Origin: JBFWVD01 sp050246915
Lineage (GTDB): Bacteria; Actinomycetota; Acidimicrobiia; Acidimicrobiales; Ilumatobacteraceae
Reading direction: 5' to 3'
DNA: 64,000 nucleotides
Assembly: GCA_050246915.1 (NCBI GenBank)
Contig: JBFWVD010000007.1
Location: forward strand, 1 to 64,000
The position numbers and the translations under genes are program-made. Under the pieces are notes generated by a model. It was not told where the DNA came from. It worked only from the letters and a program-made list of their open reading frames with translations, and did no database searches. Below, one piece after another: positions 26,445 through 34,350 of the stretch (position 1 is its first letter; the number at the start of each line of letters is the position of its first letter).

Positions 26445-27149
26445 GTGACCACGCCCGCCCAACACATCCTCGTGATCGAGGACGATCCTCATCTGTCCGA
26501 GGTGGTGGCGCGCTACCTGCAGCGCGAGGGGTTCGATGTCGCAGTCGAGCCCAACGGCGCCGTGGGGTTGCAGCGAGCGCTCGATGATCGCCCCGCGTTG
26601 GTCGTCCTCGATCTGATGCTGCCAGGTCTCGACGGCCTCGAGGTGCTCCGGCGGCTCCGCCGCGTCACCCAGCTACCCGTCGTGCTGCTGACGGCGCGCG
26701 GCAGCGAGGACGATCGCATCACCGGCCTCGACCTCGGTGCCGACGACTATCTGCCCAAGCCGTTCTCACCGCGTGAGTTGGTGTCTCGCATCAATGCAGT
26801 TCTGCGCCGTTCGGCGGCGACTGCGTTGGCCACCGCAGATGGTGGGTCCGGCTCTGTGCTGCGCCACGGCGACCTCGAGGTCGATCTCGTTTCTCATCGA
26901 GTGTCGCGCTCGGGTGAGCCCGTGGCGCTCACGGCCAAGGAGTTCGAGTTGTTGGCCTATCTGATGAGCCATCCCGGCGTGGCCTTGCGGCGAGAGGACA
27001 TCCTCGCTGCCGTGTGGGGATGGACCGTCGGCGACGCTGCCACCGTCACGGTGCACATGCGACGCCTTCGGGAGAAGGCCGAGAGCGATCCATCGCAACC
27101 GCGGCATCTGTGCACGGTGCGCGGCGTGGGATACCGGTTCGAGCCGTGA
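26445..27149 (+). CDS. OmpR/PhoB-family response regulator
   Basis: 234 residues from the GTG at 26445; earlier ATGs at 26394 and 26436 would lengthen the N-terminus beyond the conserved ILVIEDDPHLSEVV. The receiver domain has the acidic pocket (EDD), the phospho-acceptor Asp56 in VVLDLMLPGLDG, Thr in VVLLTARGSEDD and Lys in DDYLPKPFSPRE. The winged-helix DNA-binding domain ends with TVTVHMRRLREKAES and VRGVGYRFEP. The last codons overlap the kinase start (GTGA). It probably regulates nearby redox genes, but no operator was identified. Confidence 0.95.
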   Translation: MTTPAQHILVIEDDPHLSEVVARYLQREGFDVAVEPNGAVGLQRALDDRPALVVLDLMLPGLDGLEVLRRLRRVTQLPVVLLTARGSEDDRITGLDLGADDYLPKPFSPRELVSRINAVLRRSAATALATADGGSGSVLRHGDLEVDLVSHRVSRSGEPVALTAKEFELLAYLMSHPGVALRREDILAAVWGWTVGDAATVTVHMRRLREKAESDPSQPRHLCTVRGVGYRFEP

Positions 27150-28396
27150 ACCTCCGCCCGAGCTCGTCGCGCGTTCCCCAGCTGGTGGTGCTGGTGGTGG
27201 GGCTCTTGGTCGCCGTCGCGCTCGCCACAGCCAGCGGTGCGAGTCGGCGCGACACGCTCGAGATGGTGCTCATGGCGACGACCGCGTCGCTCGCTGTCGC
27301 GATCGTGTCGTTGGTGTTGCTGCGACGCCTCACCAATCGCAGCCTCGTCGTGCAGATCCTCGTGGTCACGCTGGCCGCAGTGTCGACCTCGATCGCCGGT
27401 GTGGTGCTCGCGGCTGAGTTGATGTTCATCTCCACGCACGATCTCGGTGTGCTGGGGGTGGTGCTGACGGTGAGCGTGGCCATCGCTGTCGCCGCCGGGC
27501 TGGAGTTCGCCATCATGTCCCGCCGCCGTCTCGACGAGGTCGAGCGCCTCATCTCTCGCCTCACCTCCGATCCGCATGGGGAGCCGGCGGATCTCCCAGC
27601 GGCCTCGATGCGCTCGGGCAATGAACTCGAGCACCTCGCGCGTCGGCTCATGGAGACGTCGGCGGCGCTCGATCTTGCCCGCCAGCGGGAGCGGGCCCTC
27701 GAGGCGGCTCGCCGGGAGCTGGTGGCTTCGGTGAGTCACGATCTGCGCAGCCCCATCGCCTCCATCCGGGCCATGGCCGAAGCGCTCGAGGATCACATCG
27801 TCGACGACGATGACGACATCAGCCGGTTCCACACCGCCATCCGCCTCGAGAGCCAGCGACTGGGTTCGCTCGTCGATGATCTGTTCGAGTTGTCGAGGAT
27901 CGAGAGCGGCACGAGGTCCCCGGACACCACGCTGGTCGGTGTCGATGAGCTCATTGCCGAGGTGACCGAATCGAGTCAGCCTGCTGCCGCAGCCGTGGGC
28001 ATCAACCTCGTGTGCATGTTCGGCGTGGGTGCCGATCGCGATTCCAGTGGACTGGTGCCGGCCGCTGACCTGCGGCGGGTGCTGCACAACCTGCTCGACA
28101 ATGCCATCCGCCACACCCGCACCGGGGGCTCGGTGGTCGTCGACGGCGAGGTGGTGAACGGCGTGTTGACGCTGTCGGTCACCGACGAATGCGGCGGCAT
28201 CCCCAATGACGACCTACCACGAGTGTTCGAAGTGGCGTTCCGCGGTGATGCGGCGCGAAGCCGCGACGCCCGCGGCGGCGGACTCGGACTCGCGATCGCC
28301 AAGGGATTGGTGGAATCGCGCCATGGCCACATCGACGTGGCCAATCGCGGCAAGGGCTGCCGCTTCACCCTCTCGGTGCCGGTGGTGAAGTCGTGA
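27146..28396 (+). CDS. Sensor histidine kinase without extracellular domain
   Basis: 416 residues. The N-terminal 120 residues hold four predicted helices with very short loops, so any signal must be felt within the membrane. The phosphorylated His is in LVASVSHDLRSPIASIRAM; N-box VLHNLLDNAIRHT and the G-box GGGLGLAIAKGLVESRHGHI complete the kinase. The GTG at 27146 lies within the response regulator stop (GTGA), so the pair is co-translated. Neighbours on both sides are molybdoenzymes, one of them membrane-bound, which suggests redox or ligand sensing in the membrane; this is inference. Confidence 0.94.
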   Translation: MNLRPSSSRVPQLVVLVVGLLVAVALATASGASRRDTLEMVLMATTASLAVAIVSLVLLRRLTNRSLVVQILVVTLAAVSTSIAGVVLAAELMFISTHDLGVLGVVLTVSVAIAVAAGLEFAIMSRRRLDEVERLISRLTSDPHGEPADLPAASMRSGNELEHLARRLMETSAALDLARQRERALEAARRELVASVSHDLRSPIASIRAMAEALEDHIVDDDDDISRFHTAIRLESQRLGSLVDDLFELSRIESGTRSPDTTLVGVDELIAEVTESSQPAAAAVGINLVCMFGVGADRDSSGLVPAADLRRVLHNLLDNAIRHTRTGGSVVVDGEVVNGVLTLSVTDECGGIPNDDLPRVFEVAFRGDAARSRDARGGGLGLAIAKGLVESRHGHIDVANRGKGCRFTLSVPVVKS

Positions 28397-28439
28397 ACCG
28401 GCCAGATCGGTGCCCCCATGAGCTGTACACAGTGAGGAC

Positions 28440-30026
28440 GTGACCACCATGACGCCCGAAACGTCGCAACATCCCCGCAGGCCTTCGCTCGCGGCAGCCG
28501 TGCTCGGCGTCGTGAGCGCGGGCCTCGCCCTCGGGATCACCGAGTTGGTGAGCGGTTTGGGTGGGGAAGGAAAGCCGACGGTCATCACTGCGGTGGGGAG
28601 CCGGTTCATCGATCGCTTCGCCGGCTCGCTCAAGGACTTCGCCGTGTCGGTCTTCGGCACCAACGACAAGCCCGCGCTCATCGTCGGCATCGTCATCACG
28701 ACGCTGTTGCTCGGGGCGGTCGCTGGACTGGTGGAGCTGCGGCGCTCGTGGGGCGGGGCTGTCGTGGTCGCCGTGTTCGCCGTCGTCGGACTGCTCGCTT
28801 CGTTCGCCGATCCGCTGGGTTCCAAGGCGCTCATGACCTTTGCCGTTCTGCTGGCCAGCACCGTCGCGGCGATCGCTCTGCACGTGTCCGTAGGTAGGAT
28901 CCGGCCGTCAATGCTGATTGACGCGAGCCCCGAGCGGGTTCCTCCGCAGGACATGCGTATCAAGACGCCTGATCGCCGCCAGTTCCTGCGGGCCGCTGGC
29001 CTCATCGGGACAGCGGGCGCGGCAACTGCGGTGGCGGGGCGTGGCTTGCGATCTGCTGTCGGCGCTCCATCGGGTGACAACGTCGTGCTTCCCGCTCCGG
29101 TCTCGACGACGGGCACCGTGGTGGCGGGAGAACCGCTGACGGTTGCCGGCATCAGCCCGTATGTGACGCCGACCGAGGACTTCTACCGCATCGACACCGC
29201 ACTCGTGGTGCCCCGCCCCGATGTGTCGAAGTGGAAGCTGTCGTTCAAGGGGCTGGTCGAGAATCCGTACTCGATCACCTACGACGAGATCCTGGCCATG
29301 GACCAGGTGGAAGTGCCCGTCACGATCTCCTGCGTATCCAATGAGGTGGGCGGCGATCTGGTCGGGAACGCGACATGGAGTGGTGTGCCGCTGCGGTTGC
29401 TGTTGGATCGAGCCGGGGTGCGCCCGGAGGCCACGCAGATCGTCGGGCGATCGATCGATGACTTCACCGCCGGGTTCCCGACCAGTGCACTTGCGGATGA
29501 TCGAACAGCGCTGTTGGCCGTTGGGATGAACGGTGCACCGCTGACGGCCGATCATGGCTTCCCGGCGCGGTTGATCATTGCCGGCCTCTACGGATACGTG
29601 TCGGCGACCAAGTGGCTCAAGGAGATCGAGCTCACCACGTGGGAGCAGTTCGACGGCTACTGGATCCCGCGTGGCTGGGACAAGGAAGGCCCTGTCCTCA
29701 CCCAGTCGCGTATCGATGTGCCGGCGAACGGCATCATGAAGGTCGGTCCCAACCCCATCGCCGGCGTTGCTTGGGCGCCGACCCGTGGCATTTCCAAGGT
29801 CGAGGTCAGCATCGACGACGGTCCGTGGATGGAAGCGAAGTTGGGTTCGGTGGCATCGGACGAGACCTGGGTGCAGTGGATGTATGTCTGGGACGCGGTG
29901 CAGGGTGATCATCGAGCGCGAGTGCGTGCTACCGATGGCGACGGGGTCGTCCAGACGTCGGTCGAGCATCGTCCCGGCCCCAATGGGGCCACCGGGTATC
30001 ACTCGAAGAAGCTCCTCGTGAGCTGA
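28440..30026 (+). CDS. Membrane-anchored sulfite oxidase-type molybdoenzyme
   Basis: 528 residues. Four membrane helices occupy residues about 16-150. At residues 178-183 stands DRRQFL, followed by a hydrophobic stretch (GLIGTAGAATAVAGRGL): a twin-arginine motif placed after the membrane helices. The catalytic domain runs from about residue 220: the molybdenum-ligand Cys298 is in PVTISCVSNEVGGDL, with FPTSALADDRTALLAVGMNG and HGFPARLIIAGLYGYVSATK typical of the sulfite oxidase/YedY fold. A C-terminal Mo-co dimerisation-like domain ends in HSKKLLVS. Active outside the membrane. Substrate unknown. Start GTG 28440, ATG 28449 as alternative. It shares the GCGAGC-flanked word at 28907 with the lipoprotein at 10.4 kb. 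Confidence 0.88.
   Translation: MTTMTPETSQHPRRPSLAAAVLGVVSAGLALGITELVSGLGGEGKPTVITAVGSRFIDRFAGSLKDFAVSVFGTNDKPALIVGIVITTLLLGAVAGLVELRRSWGGAVVVAVFAVVGLLASFADPLGSKALMTFAVLLASTVAAIALHVSVGRIRPSMLIDASPERVPPQDMRIKTPDRRQFLRAAGLIGTAGAATAVAGRGLRSAVGAPSGDNVVLPAPVSTTGTVVAGEPLTVAGISPYVTPTEDFYRIDTALVVPRPDVSKWKLSFKGLVENPYSITYDEILAMDQVEVPVTISCVSNEVGGDLVGNATWSGVPLRLLLDRAGVRPEATQIVGRSIDDFTAGFPTSALADDRTALLAVGMNGAPLTADHGFPARLIIAGLYGYVSATKWLKEIELTTWEQFDGYWIPRGWDKEGPVLTQSRIDVPANGIMKVGPNPIAGVAWAPTRGISKVEVSIDDGPWMEAKLGSVASDETWVQWMYVWDAVQGDHRARVRATDGDGVVQTSVEHRPGPNGATGYHSKKLLVS
28907..28922. repeat. Interspersed palindrome GTCAA-N6-TTGAC, copy in sulfite oxidase-like gene
   Basis: GTCAATGCTGATTGAC, both half-sites perfect, followed by GCGAGC. 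It encodes S-M-L-I-D just before the internal twin-arginine motif. Confidence 0.6.
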
Positions 30027-30028
30027 AC

Positions 30029-30044
30029 GTCAACTCGAGTTGCG
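30029..30044. repeat. Interspersed word GTCAA-N6-TTGCG in an intergenic gap
   Basis: GTCAACTCGAGTTGCG, two bases after the stop of the sulfite oxidase-like gene; the only full-form copy outside a coding region. Confidence 0.45.
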
Positions 30045-30091
30045 GTGCCGGTGCCTGTGCCTGTTCTCGTGTCTTCGGCGTGGCGGCGCAG

Positions 30092-30325
30092 TCAGAACTG
30101 ATGGCTGTCGTCGGGTCTGTCGTCCTCGCCGAGGACCACATCCCAGCGGTCGAGGCAGTCGCGGCATCGGTAGGCGACCACGTCGCCGACGTACCAATGC
30201 CCATCGTCACGGGCGAAGGTGAGTCGATGGCACGGTCCACCACAATCGACGCACATCAGCGACTCAGGCGGAGCCATGACCTCGGCTCCGAGTGCTTCGA
30301 ACTCGTCATGCGTCGACCGCTCCAC
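30092..30325 (-). CDS. Small zinc-ribbon protein
   Basis: About 77 residues from a GTG at 30325 (an ATG at 30277 gives 61, an ATG at 30394 would run into rsmD). It has two Cys pairs: LMCVDCGGPCH and AYRCRDCLDRWD, the pattern of a zinc ribbon, plus HWYVGDVV between them. No family recognised. Divergent from rsmD. Start uncertain. Confidence 0.6.
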   Translation of the reverse strand: MERSTHDEFEALGAEVMAPPESLMCVDCGGPCHRLTFARDDGHWYVGDVVAYRCRDCLDRWDVVLGEDDRPDDSHQF

Positions 30326-30357
30326 CCCCCGAGCATGCCAGGTGGCAACATCATTGC

Positions 30358-30912
30358 GTGCGCGTCGTGGCCGGATCAGCGAGAGGACGGACATTGGTCG
30401 CGCCTTCGGGCAGTACCACCCGACCCACAGGCGACAAGGTGCGCCAGGCCATGTTCAACTCGCTGGAGTCGTTCGACCTGATCGATGGTGCCCGACTGCT
30501 CGATCTGTTCGCCGGGTCCGGCGCGCTCGGCATCGAGGGCCTCAGTCGCGGGGCGGCGCACTGCACGTTCGTCGAACCAGACCGGAGCGCTCGTGTCTGC
30601 CTCGAGAAGAACCTCACCACTGTTGCCGGCTCGTTGGGCAAGGTCTCGACGATGGTCGTGACCAGCTCTGCCGAACGGTTCCTCGACGCCAATCGGGAGC
30701 GCTTCGACGTGGCGCTGCTCGATCCGCCGTACGCTTTCGAGGGATGGGACGAGTTGCTCGATCGACTCCCGTCTGATGTCGCCGTGATCGAGAGCAACCG
30801 CCCGGTCACCGTGCGTGCCGGCTGGGAAATCCTGCGTGAGAAGTCCTACGGCGGTACCGTGGTCGTCTTCGCGGGGAGGAAACACCCGAACGCCGATCCA
30901 ACTCCGGAGTGA
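30358..30912 (+). CDS. rsmD: 16S rRNA (guanine-N2)-methyltransferase RsmD
   Basis: 184 residues, usual size. It methylates G966 of 16S rRNA. Start GTG 30358 gives RVVAGSARGRTL, the family opening. SAM site LLDLFAGSGALGIEGLSRGA and the catalytic LLDPPYAF (DPPY form of the NPPY motif) are intact. The stop overlaps a GTG that is one possible coaD start, so the two genes are tightly joined. Confidence 0.95.
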   Translation: MRVVAGSARGRTLVAPSGSTTRPTGDKVRQAMFNSLESFDLIDGARLLDLFAGSGALGIEGLSRGAAHCTFVEPDRSARVCLEKNLTTVAGSLGKVSTMVVTSSAERFLDANRERFDVALLDPPYAFEGWDELLDRLPSDVAVIESNRPVTVRAGWEILREKSYGGTVVVFAGRKHPNADPTPE

Positions 30913-30917
30913 ACACG

Positions 30918-31397
30918 ATGACCAGAGTGCTCTATCCCGGGTCCTTCGACCCGCTCCACAACGGGCACGTGGAGATCATCGAGATCGCCGCGCAGTTGTT
31001 CGACGAGGTCGTCGTGGCGGCCATGCGCAACCCTCAGAAGGCGGAAGCGTCGTTCGGCCTCGATGATCGTCAGGCCATGATCGTGGAGTCGCTGGCACAC
31101 CTCCCCAACGTCGAGGTCATCATGTTCTCGGGCCTGGTGGTCGATCTGGCCCGGGACCAGAACGTCGATCTCATCGTGAAAGGCCTGCGTTCGGTCGCCG
31201 ACTTCGAGAGCGAGATGCAGATGGCACAGATGAACCATGCTGTCGCCGGCGTGCACACCATCTTCCTCCCGACCGCTTCGGCGCACTCGTTCGTGGCGTC
31301 GAAGTACATCCGCGACATCGCGAGGTTCGGTCGGGACGTCTCCCATCTCGTGCCGCCTCCGGTCGCAGCTCGTTTGAAGGAGCGTTACCAACCATGA
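30918..31397 (+). CDS. coaD: Pantetheine-phosphate adenylyltransferase
   Basis: 159 residues, exactly the family length from the ATG at 30918 (the GTG at 30909 would add three). YPGSFDPLHNGHVEII is the nucleotidyltransferase opening with HxGH; GLRSVADFESEMQMAQMN and SAHSFVASKYIRDIARFG are the substrate-site segments. It transfers AMP to phosphopantetheine, the fourth step of coenzyme A synthesis, which supplies the many CoA enzymes of the window. Co-transcribed with rsmD and the coiled-coil gene. Confidence 0.97.
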   Translation: MTRVLYPGSFDPLHNGHVEIIEIAAQLFDEVVVAAMRNPQKAEASFGLDDRQAMIVESLAHLPNVEVIMFSGLVVDLARDQNVDLIVKGLRSVADFESEMQMAQMNHAVAGVHTIFLPTASAHSFVASKYIRDIARFGRDVSHLVPPPVAARLKERYQP

Positions 31398-32014
31398 GCG
31401 ACATGTCGAGCGGTGACGGTGGCGAGCGCTCAGAACGGCCAGAGCGTCCGGAGCGACCACGAGAGGTGAACATCACCGACTCCGAGGTTCTGTTGCGTCG
31501 GGCGCATGACACCATCGCCACGGCGCGCACCATCCCGCTCTCCTCGTCACCGATGATCAACCGCGACGAGATCCTCGAGTTGCTCGAGGAGGCCAACAAG
31601 CGTCTGCCCGAAGAGCTGCGTCAGGCCCGATGGTTGCTCAAGGAGCGCAGCGAGTTCCTCGCCAAGACCCGGCGCGAGGCCGATGACATCCTCGACGCAG
31701 CCCGTGCCCAAGCCGAGCGGATGGTGCAACGCACCGAGGTGGTGCGCGCGGCGGAGCAGCGGGCCCGGCAGGTGCTCGAATCCGCCGAGGCCGAGTCACG
31801 TCGCATGAAGCGCGAGACCGAGGATTACTGCGACCGCCATCTCGCCCGATTCGAGATCGTCCTCGACAAGGTGGCCAAGACCGTTGCGCAAGGACGCGAG
31901 CGATTGAACGCCACCGACCCGAACGCAGCCACCAGCCTCACCAGCGCGGCACCTCCCGAGCTCGAGGAGACCAACGCCGATGGCACCCCGCTGTTCGATC
32001 AAGACCTGACCTGA
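31394..32014 (+). CDS. Coiled-coil protein (DivIVA/Wag31-like, Rv2927c-type)
   Basis: 206 residues. An Arg/Glu/Pro head with repeated ERPERP, a short motif INRDEILELLEEANKRLPEE, then a long helix of charged heptads from about residue 75 to 175 (READDILDAARAQAERMVQR onward). It matches the position and character of Rv2927c in Mycobacterium tuberculosis, next to the DUF177 gene and rnc. It may act at the cell envelope or septum; this is inferred. Its ATG overlaps the coaD stop (ATGA). Confidence 0.82.
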   Translation: MSDMSSGDGGERSERPERPERPREVNITDSEVLLRRAHDTIATARTIPLSSSPMINRDEILELLEEANKRLPEELRQARWLLKERSEFLAKTRREADDILDAARAQAERMVQRTEVVRAAEQRARQVLESAEAESRRMKRETEDYCDRHLARFEIVLDKVAKTVAQGRERLNATDPNAATSLTSAAPPELEETNADGTPLFDQDLT

Positions 32015-32051
32015 AGCTTCCCTGAACCTGACGTTCGAGAGACCACCCCAG

Positions 32052-32570
32052 ATGTCCCGTAATCCGCTCATCGTGAACGTCCTCGACCTGGTGCGCCAGC
32101 CCGCCCACAAGCGGTCCGTGGACGTCGACATCTCCGTCGAGGAGCTCGGCGTGGTCGACGCACGACTGCGGCCGTCGGACATCGTCGAGGTGCGGATCCT
32201 GCTCGACTCGTTGACCGATGGCATCGCGATATCGGGTGAGGTCCGTGTGCCATGGGCGGGGGAGTGCCGGCGCTGCCTCGAGCCCATCGAGCGGATGGAT
32301 GTCTCGCAGATCCAAGAGATCGCGGCGGTTCGTCCCACCGACGAGGACATGCTGCCGATCGTCGGTGATCAACTCGACCTCGAGCCGATCGTGCGCGAAG
32401 CGGTGCTGCTCGACCTCCCGTTGGCGCCGCTGTGCCGGCCCGATTGCCTCGGCTTGTGCCCGGTGTGCGGGACCGATCGCAACGAGGGTGACTGCGGCCA
32501 TGACGACCGACCCGTCGACCCGCGCTGGGCGGCGCTGGGGGACCTGTTCCCCCCTCCCAGCCCCTCCTGA
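32052..32570 (+). CDS. yceD: DUF177 family protein (YceD)
   Basis: 172 residues. DUF177 proteins are encoded before rpmF in most bacteria and are tied to 23S rRNA metabolism. Cys residues are in ECRRCLEPIE and in the tail LCRPDCLGLCPVCGTDRNEG, giving paired CxxC typical of the family. Gene order yceD-rpmF-plsX-acp is the conserved one. It lies 37 bp after the coiled-coil gene. Confidence 0.92.
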   Translation: MSRNPLIVNVLDLVRQPAHKRSVDVDISVEELGVVDARLRPSDIVEVRILLDSLTDGIAISGEVRVPWAGECRRCLEPIERMDVSQIQEIAAVRPTDEDMLPIVGDQLDLEPIVREAVLLDLPLAPLCRPDCLGLCPVCGTDRNEGDCGHDDRPVDPRWAALGDLFPPPSPS

Positions 32571-32592
32571 TCGGGGCTGGCTGACCCGGCGG

Positions 32593-32623
32593 TTGGCGGT
32601 ATGGGGCGCCGGGTGGTTAACCT
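32593..32623 (+). promoter_or_regulatory. Possible promoter for rpmF-plsX
   Basis: TTGGCG at 32593-32598 and TAACCT at 32618-32623, 19 bp apart. The TTAACCT hexamer region is shared with the box in front of acpP. A weak candidate by eye. Confidence 0.3.
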
Positions 32624-32653
32624 CTAACGGCTCCCACGAGAGGAACGTTCGCG

Positions 32654-32833
32654 ATGGCCGTCCCCAAGAAGAAGAAGTCGAAGATGAAGACCCGCAGCCA
32701 CCGGGCTGCGGCATGGAAGCTCGGGGCCCCGTCTCGCAGCGTGTGCCCCCGTTGTGGCGCCGCCAAGCTCCCGCACGTCGTGTGCCGCGCCTGCGGTTGG
32801 TACAAGGGCCGTCAGGCCGTCGACGTCGACTGA
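32654..32833 (+). CDS. rpmF: 50S ribosomal protein L32
   Basis: 59 residues. MAVPKKKKSKMKTRSHRAA is the basic L32 opening and CPRCGAAKLPHVVCRACGWY carries the two CxxC pairs of the zinc-binding form. The AGAGGAACG segment upstream of the ATG serves as binding site. Between yceD and plsX, as in most bacteria. Confidence 0.97.
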   Translation: MAVPKKKKSKMKTRSHRAAAWKLGAPSRSVCPRCGAAKLPHVVCRACGWYKGRQAVDVD

Positions 32834-32905
32834 CCCACTCGAGGCCCACCTCGGTTTGCCTGATGGCAACCGGTGGCCTCGGCGTCAGTCGGTAGGGGGC
32901 CGATC

Positions 32906-33964
32906 ATGATGCTGCCGATCGCACTCGATGCAATGGGGGGCGACAAGGCCCCCGGAGAGATCGTGGCCGGTGCCCGCCGAGCCCATGAGCTCTACGGAAT
33001 CCCGGTCATCCTCGTCGGTCGTCCCGACGAGATCGGCGACCCCGGTCCCCTGGAGGTCTTCCCGGCCTCCGAGGTCATCGCCATGGACGCCGAGCCCGGC
33101 GCTTCCGTGCGGCGGATGAAGGACTCATCACTGGTGCGGTGCGCGGAACTGGTGCGTGACGGCAAGGCATCGGCCATGGTCTCAGCCGGCAACACCGGCG
33201 CCACGATGGCCAGCGCGTTGCTGCGCATGGGCCGCATCAAGGGCGTCAACCGGCCGGCTGTGGCCACACCGATCCCAGTTCCTGGCGGTACGCCCACGAC
33301 ATTGCTCGATGCCGGGGCCAACAGCGAGTGCCAGCCCGAGTGGCTGGTGCAGTTCGCTCAGATGGGCGCGGCCTATGCCCGAGCCCGCTTCGGCATCGCC
33401 GAGCCGAAGGTGGGGCTGCTGTCCATCGGCGAGGAGGCCGGCAAGGGCAACACGTTGGTGAAGGAGACCTACGGGTTGCTCACCACCGCGAGCGGCATCA
33501 ACTTCATCGGCAACGTCGAAGGTCGCGACGTCATGACCGACGCGGCCGACGTCATCGTCACCGATGGCTTCACCGGGAACGTCGTGCTCAAGACGCTCGA
33601 AGGTGGCATGAAGACCCTCGTGAAAGCCCTGTTCGCAGCCTTCACTTCCACCCCGGAGTACCAAGCGGCCACCGACATCTTGATGCCGGCGCTGCTCCCG
33701 CTGTACGCCACGCTCGACTCCGAGAACGTCGGCGGGGCGCTGCTCCTCGGCGTCGATGGTGTCTGCATCATCAGTCACGGATCGTCATCGGCGACGGCCA
33801 TCGAAAACGCGCTTCGCACCGCCGCTGACATGGTCACCGCAGATCTCGTCGGCAAGCTCACGGCTGCGGTGGCAGCGCCCGGGGCGCCAGCGCCCGAGGC
33901 GCGGGCAGCCGAGACCACAGCAGCCGAGACCACAGCAGCCGAGAGCACGGCCCCGGCGACCTGA
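32906..33964 (+). CDS. plsX: Phosphate acyltransferase PlsX
   Basis: 352 residues. It makes acyl-phosphate from acyl-ACP, the first step of phospholipid synthesis. MLPIALDAMGGDKAPGEIV and VSAGNTGATMASALLRMG are the family signatures, followed by GVNRPAVATPIPVPGG and VVTDGFTGNVVLKTLEGGM. The last 35 residues are Ala/Thr/Glu-rich low complexity and include a short DNA repeat. The ATG at 32906 or 32909 is followed directly by the conserved start. 74 bp before acpP. Confidence 0.96.
   Translation: MMLPIALDAMGGDKAPGEIVAGARRAHELYGIPVILVGRPDEIGDPGPLEVFPASEVIAMDAEPGASVRRMKDSSLVRCAELVRDGKASAMVSAGNTGATMASALLRMGRIKGVNRPAVATPIPVPGGTPTTLLDAGANSECQPEWLVQFAQMGAAYARARFGIAEPKVGLLSIGEEAGKGNTLVKETYGLLTTASGINFIGNVEGRDVMTDAADVIVTDGFTGNVVLKTLEGGMKTLVKALFAAFTSTPEYQAATDILMPALLPLYATLDSENVGGALLLGVDGVCIISHGSSSATAIENALRTAADMVTADLVGKLTAAVAAPGAPAPEARAAETTAAETTAAESTAPAT
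33905..33949 (+). repeat. Three 15-bp tandem units at the plsX 3' end
   Basis: GCAGCCGAGACCACA repeated at 33905 and 33920, with a third imperfect copy at 33935. It encodes AAETT units in the low-complexity tail. Confidence 0.75.
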
Positions 33965-34002
33965 AACCGGTCCATCGCCGTTCGTCGATCGTTGATCGAT
34001 GG

Positions 34003-34024
34003 ACTGTCGCCGCACCGCGACAGT
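34003..34024. promoter_or_regulatory. Perfect dyad upstream of acpP, possible operator
   Basis: ACTGTCGC and GCGACAGT, eight bases each, separated by six, immediately before the TAACCT box at 34025. An operator in this position would block or aid RNA polymerase at acpP. No regulator is identified in the window. Confidence 0.5.
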
Positions 34025-34030
34025 TAACCT
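34025..34030 (+). promoter_or_regulatory. -10 box of a probable leaderless promoter for acpP
   Basis: TAACCT and seven bases before the GTG at 34038. Confidence 0.5.
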
Positions 34031-34037
34031 TTGCGTC

Positions 34038-34328
34038 GTGCCCGCTGAAACTCATGTACAGCAGAACCCCATGAGCCGCCTTGAGGTCTTCGAGCTGGTC
34101 CGAGATCGTCTCGCCGACATCCTCGAGATCGAGGCCGACACGATCTCCGAAGGGCAGAGCTTCGCTGACGATCTCGAGGCCGATTCGTTGGCTCTCATCG
34201 AGTTGGTCGAGGCTCTCGAAGAGGAGCTGGCCGAGCGCTCGGTGGGTTTCCGCATCGACGACGAAGACCTGGCCGATCTGAAAACCGTCCGGGACGCGGT
34301 CGATTACGTCCATTCCCGGGTCGGCTGA
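34038..34328 (+). CDS. acpP: Acyl carrier protein
   Basis: 96 residues from the GTG at 34038, or 85 from an ATG at 34071 that begins MSRLEVFELV. The phosphopantetheine attachment Ser50 is in DDLEADSLALIELVEALE. It carries growing fatty acids; adjacency to plsX and rnc is the conserved order. The upstream box and the dyad at 34003 support the earlier start. Confidence 0.93.
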   Translation: MPAETHVQQNPMSRLEVFELVRDRLADILEIEADTISEGQSFADDLEADSLALIELVEALEEELAERSVGFRIDDEDLADLKTVRDAVDYVHSRVG

Positions 34329-34350
34329 GGCCGACCGGAGCGACCTGGCG

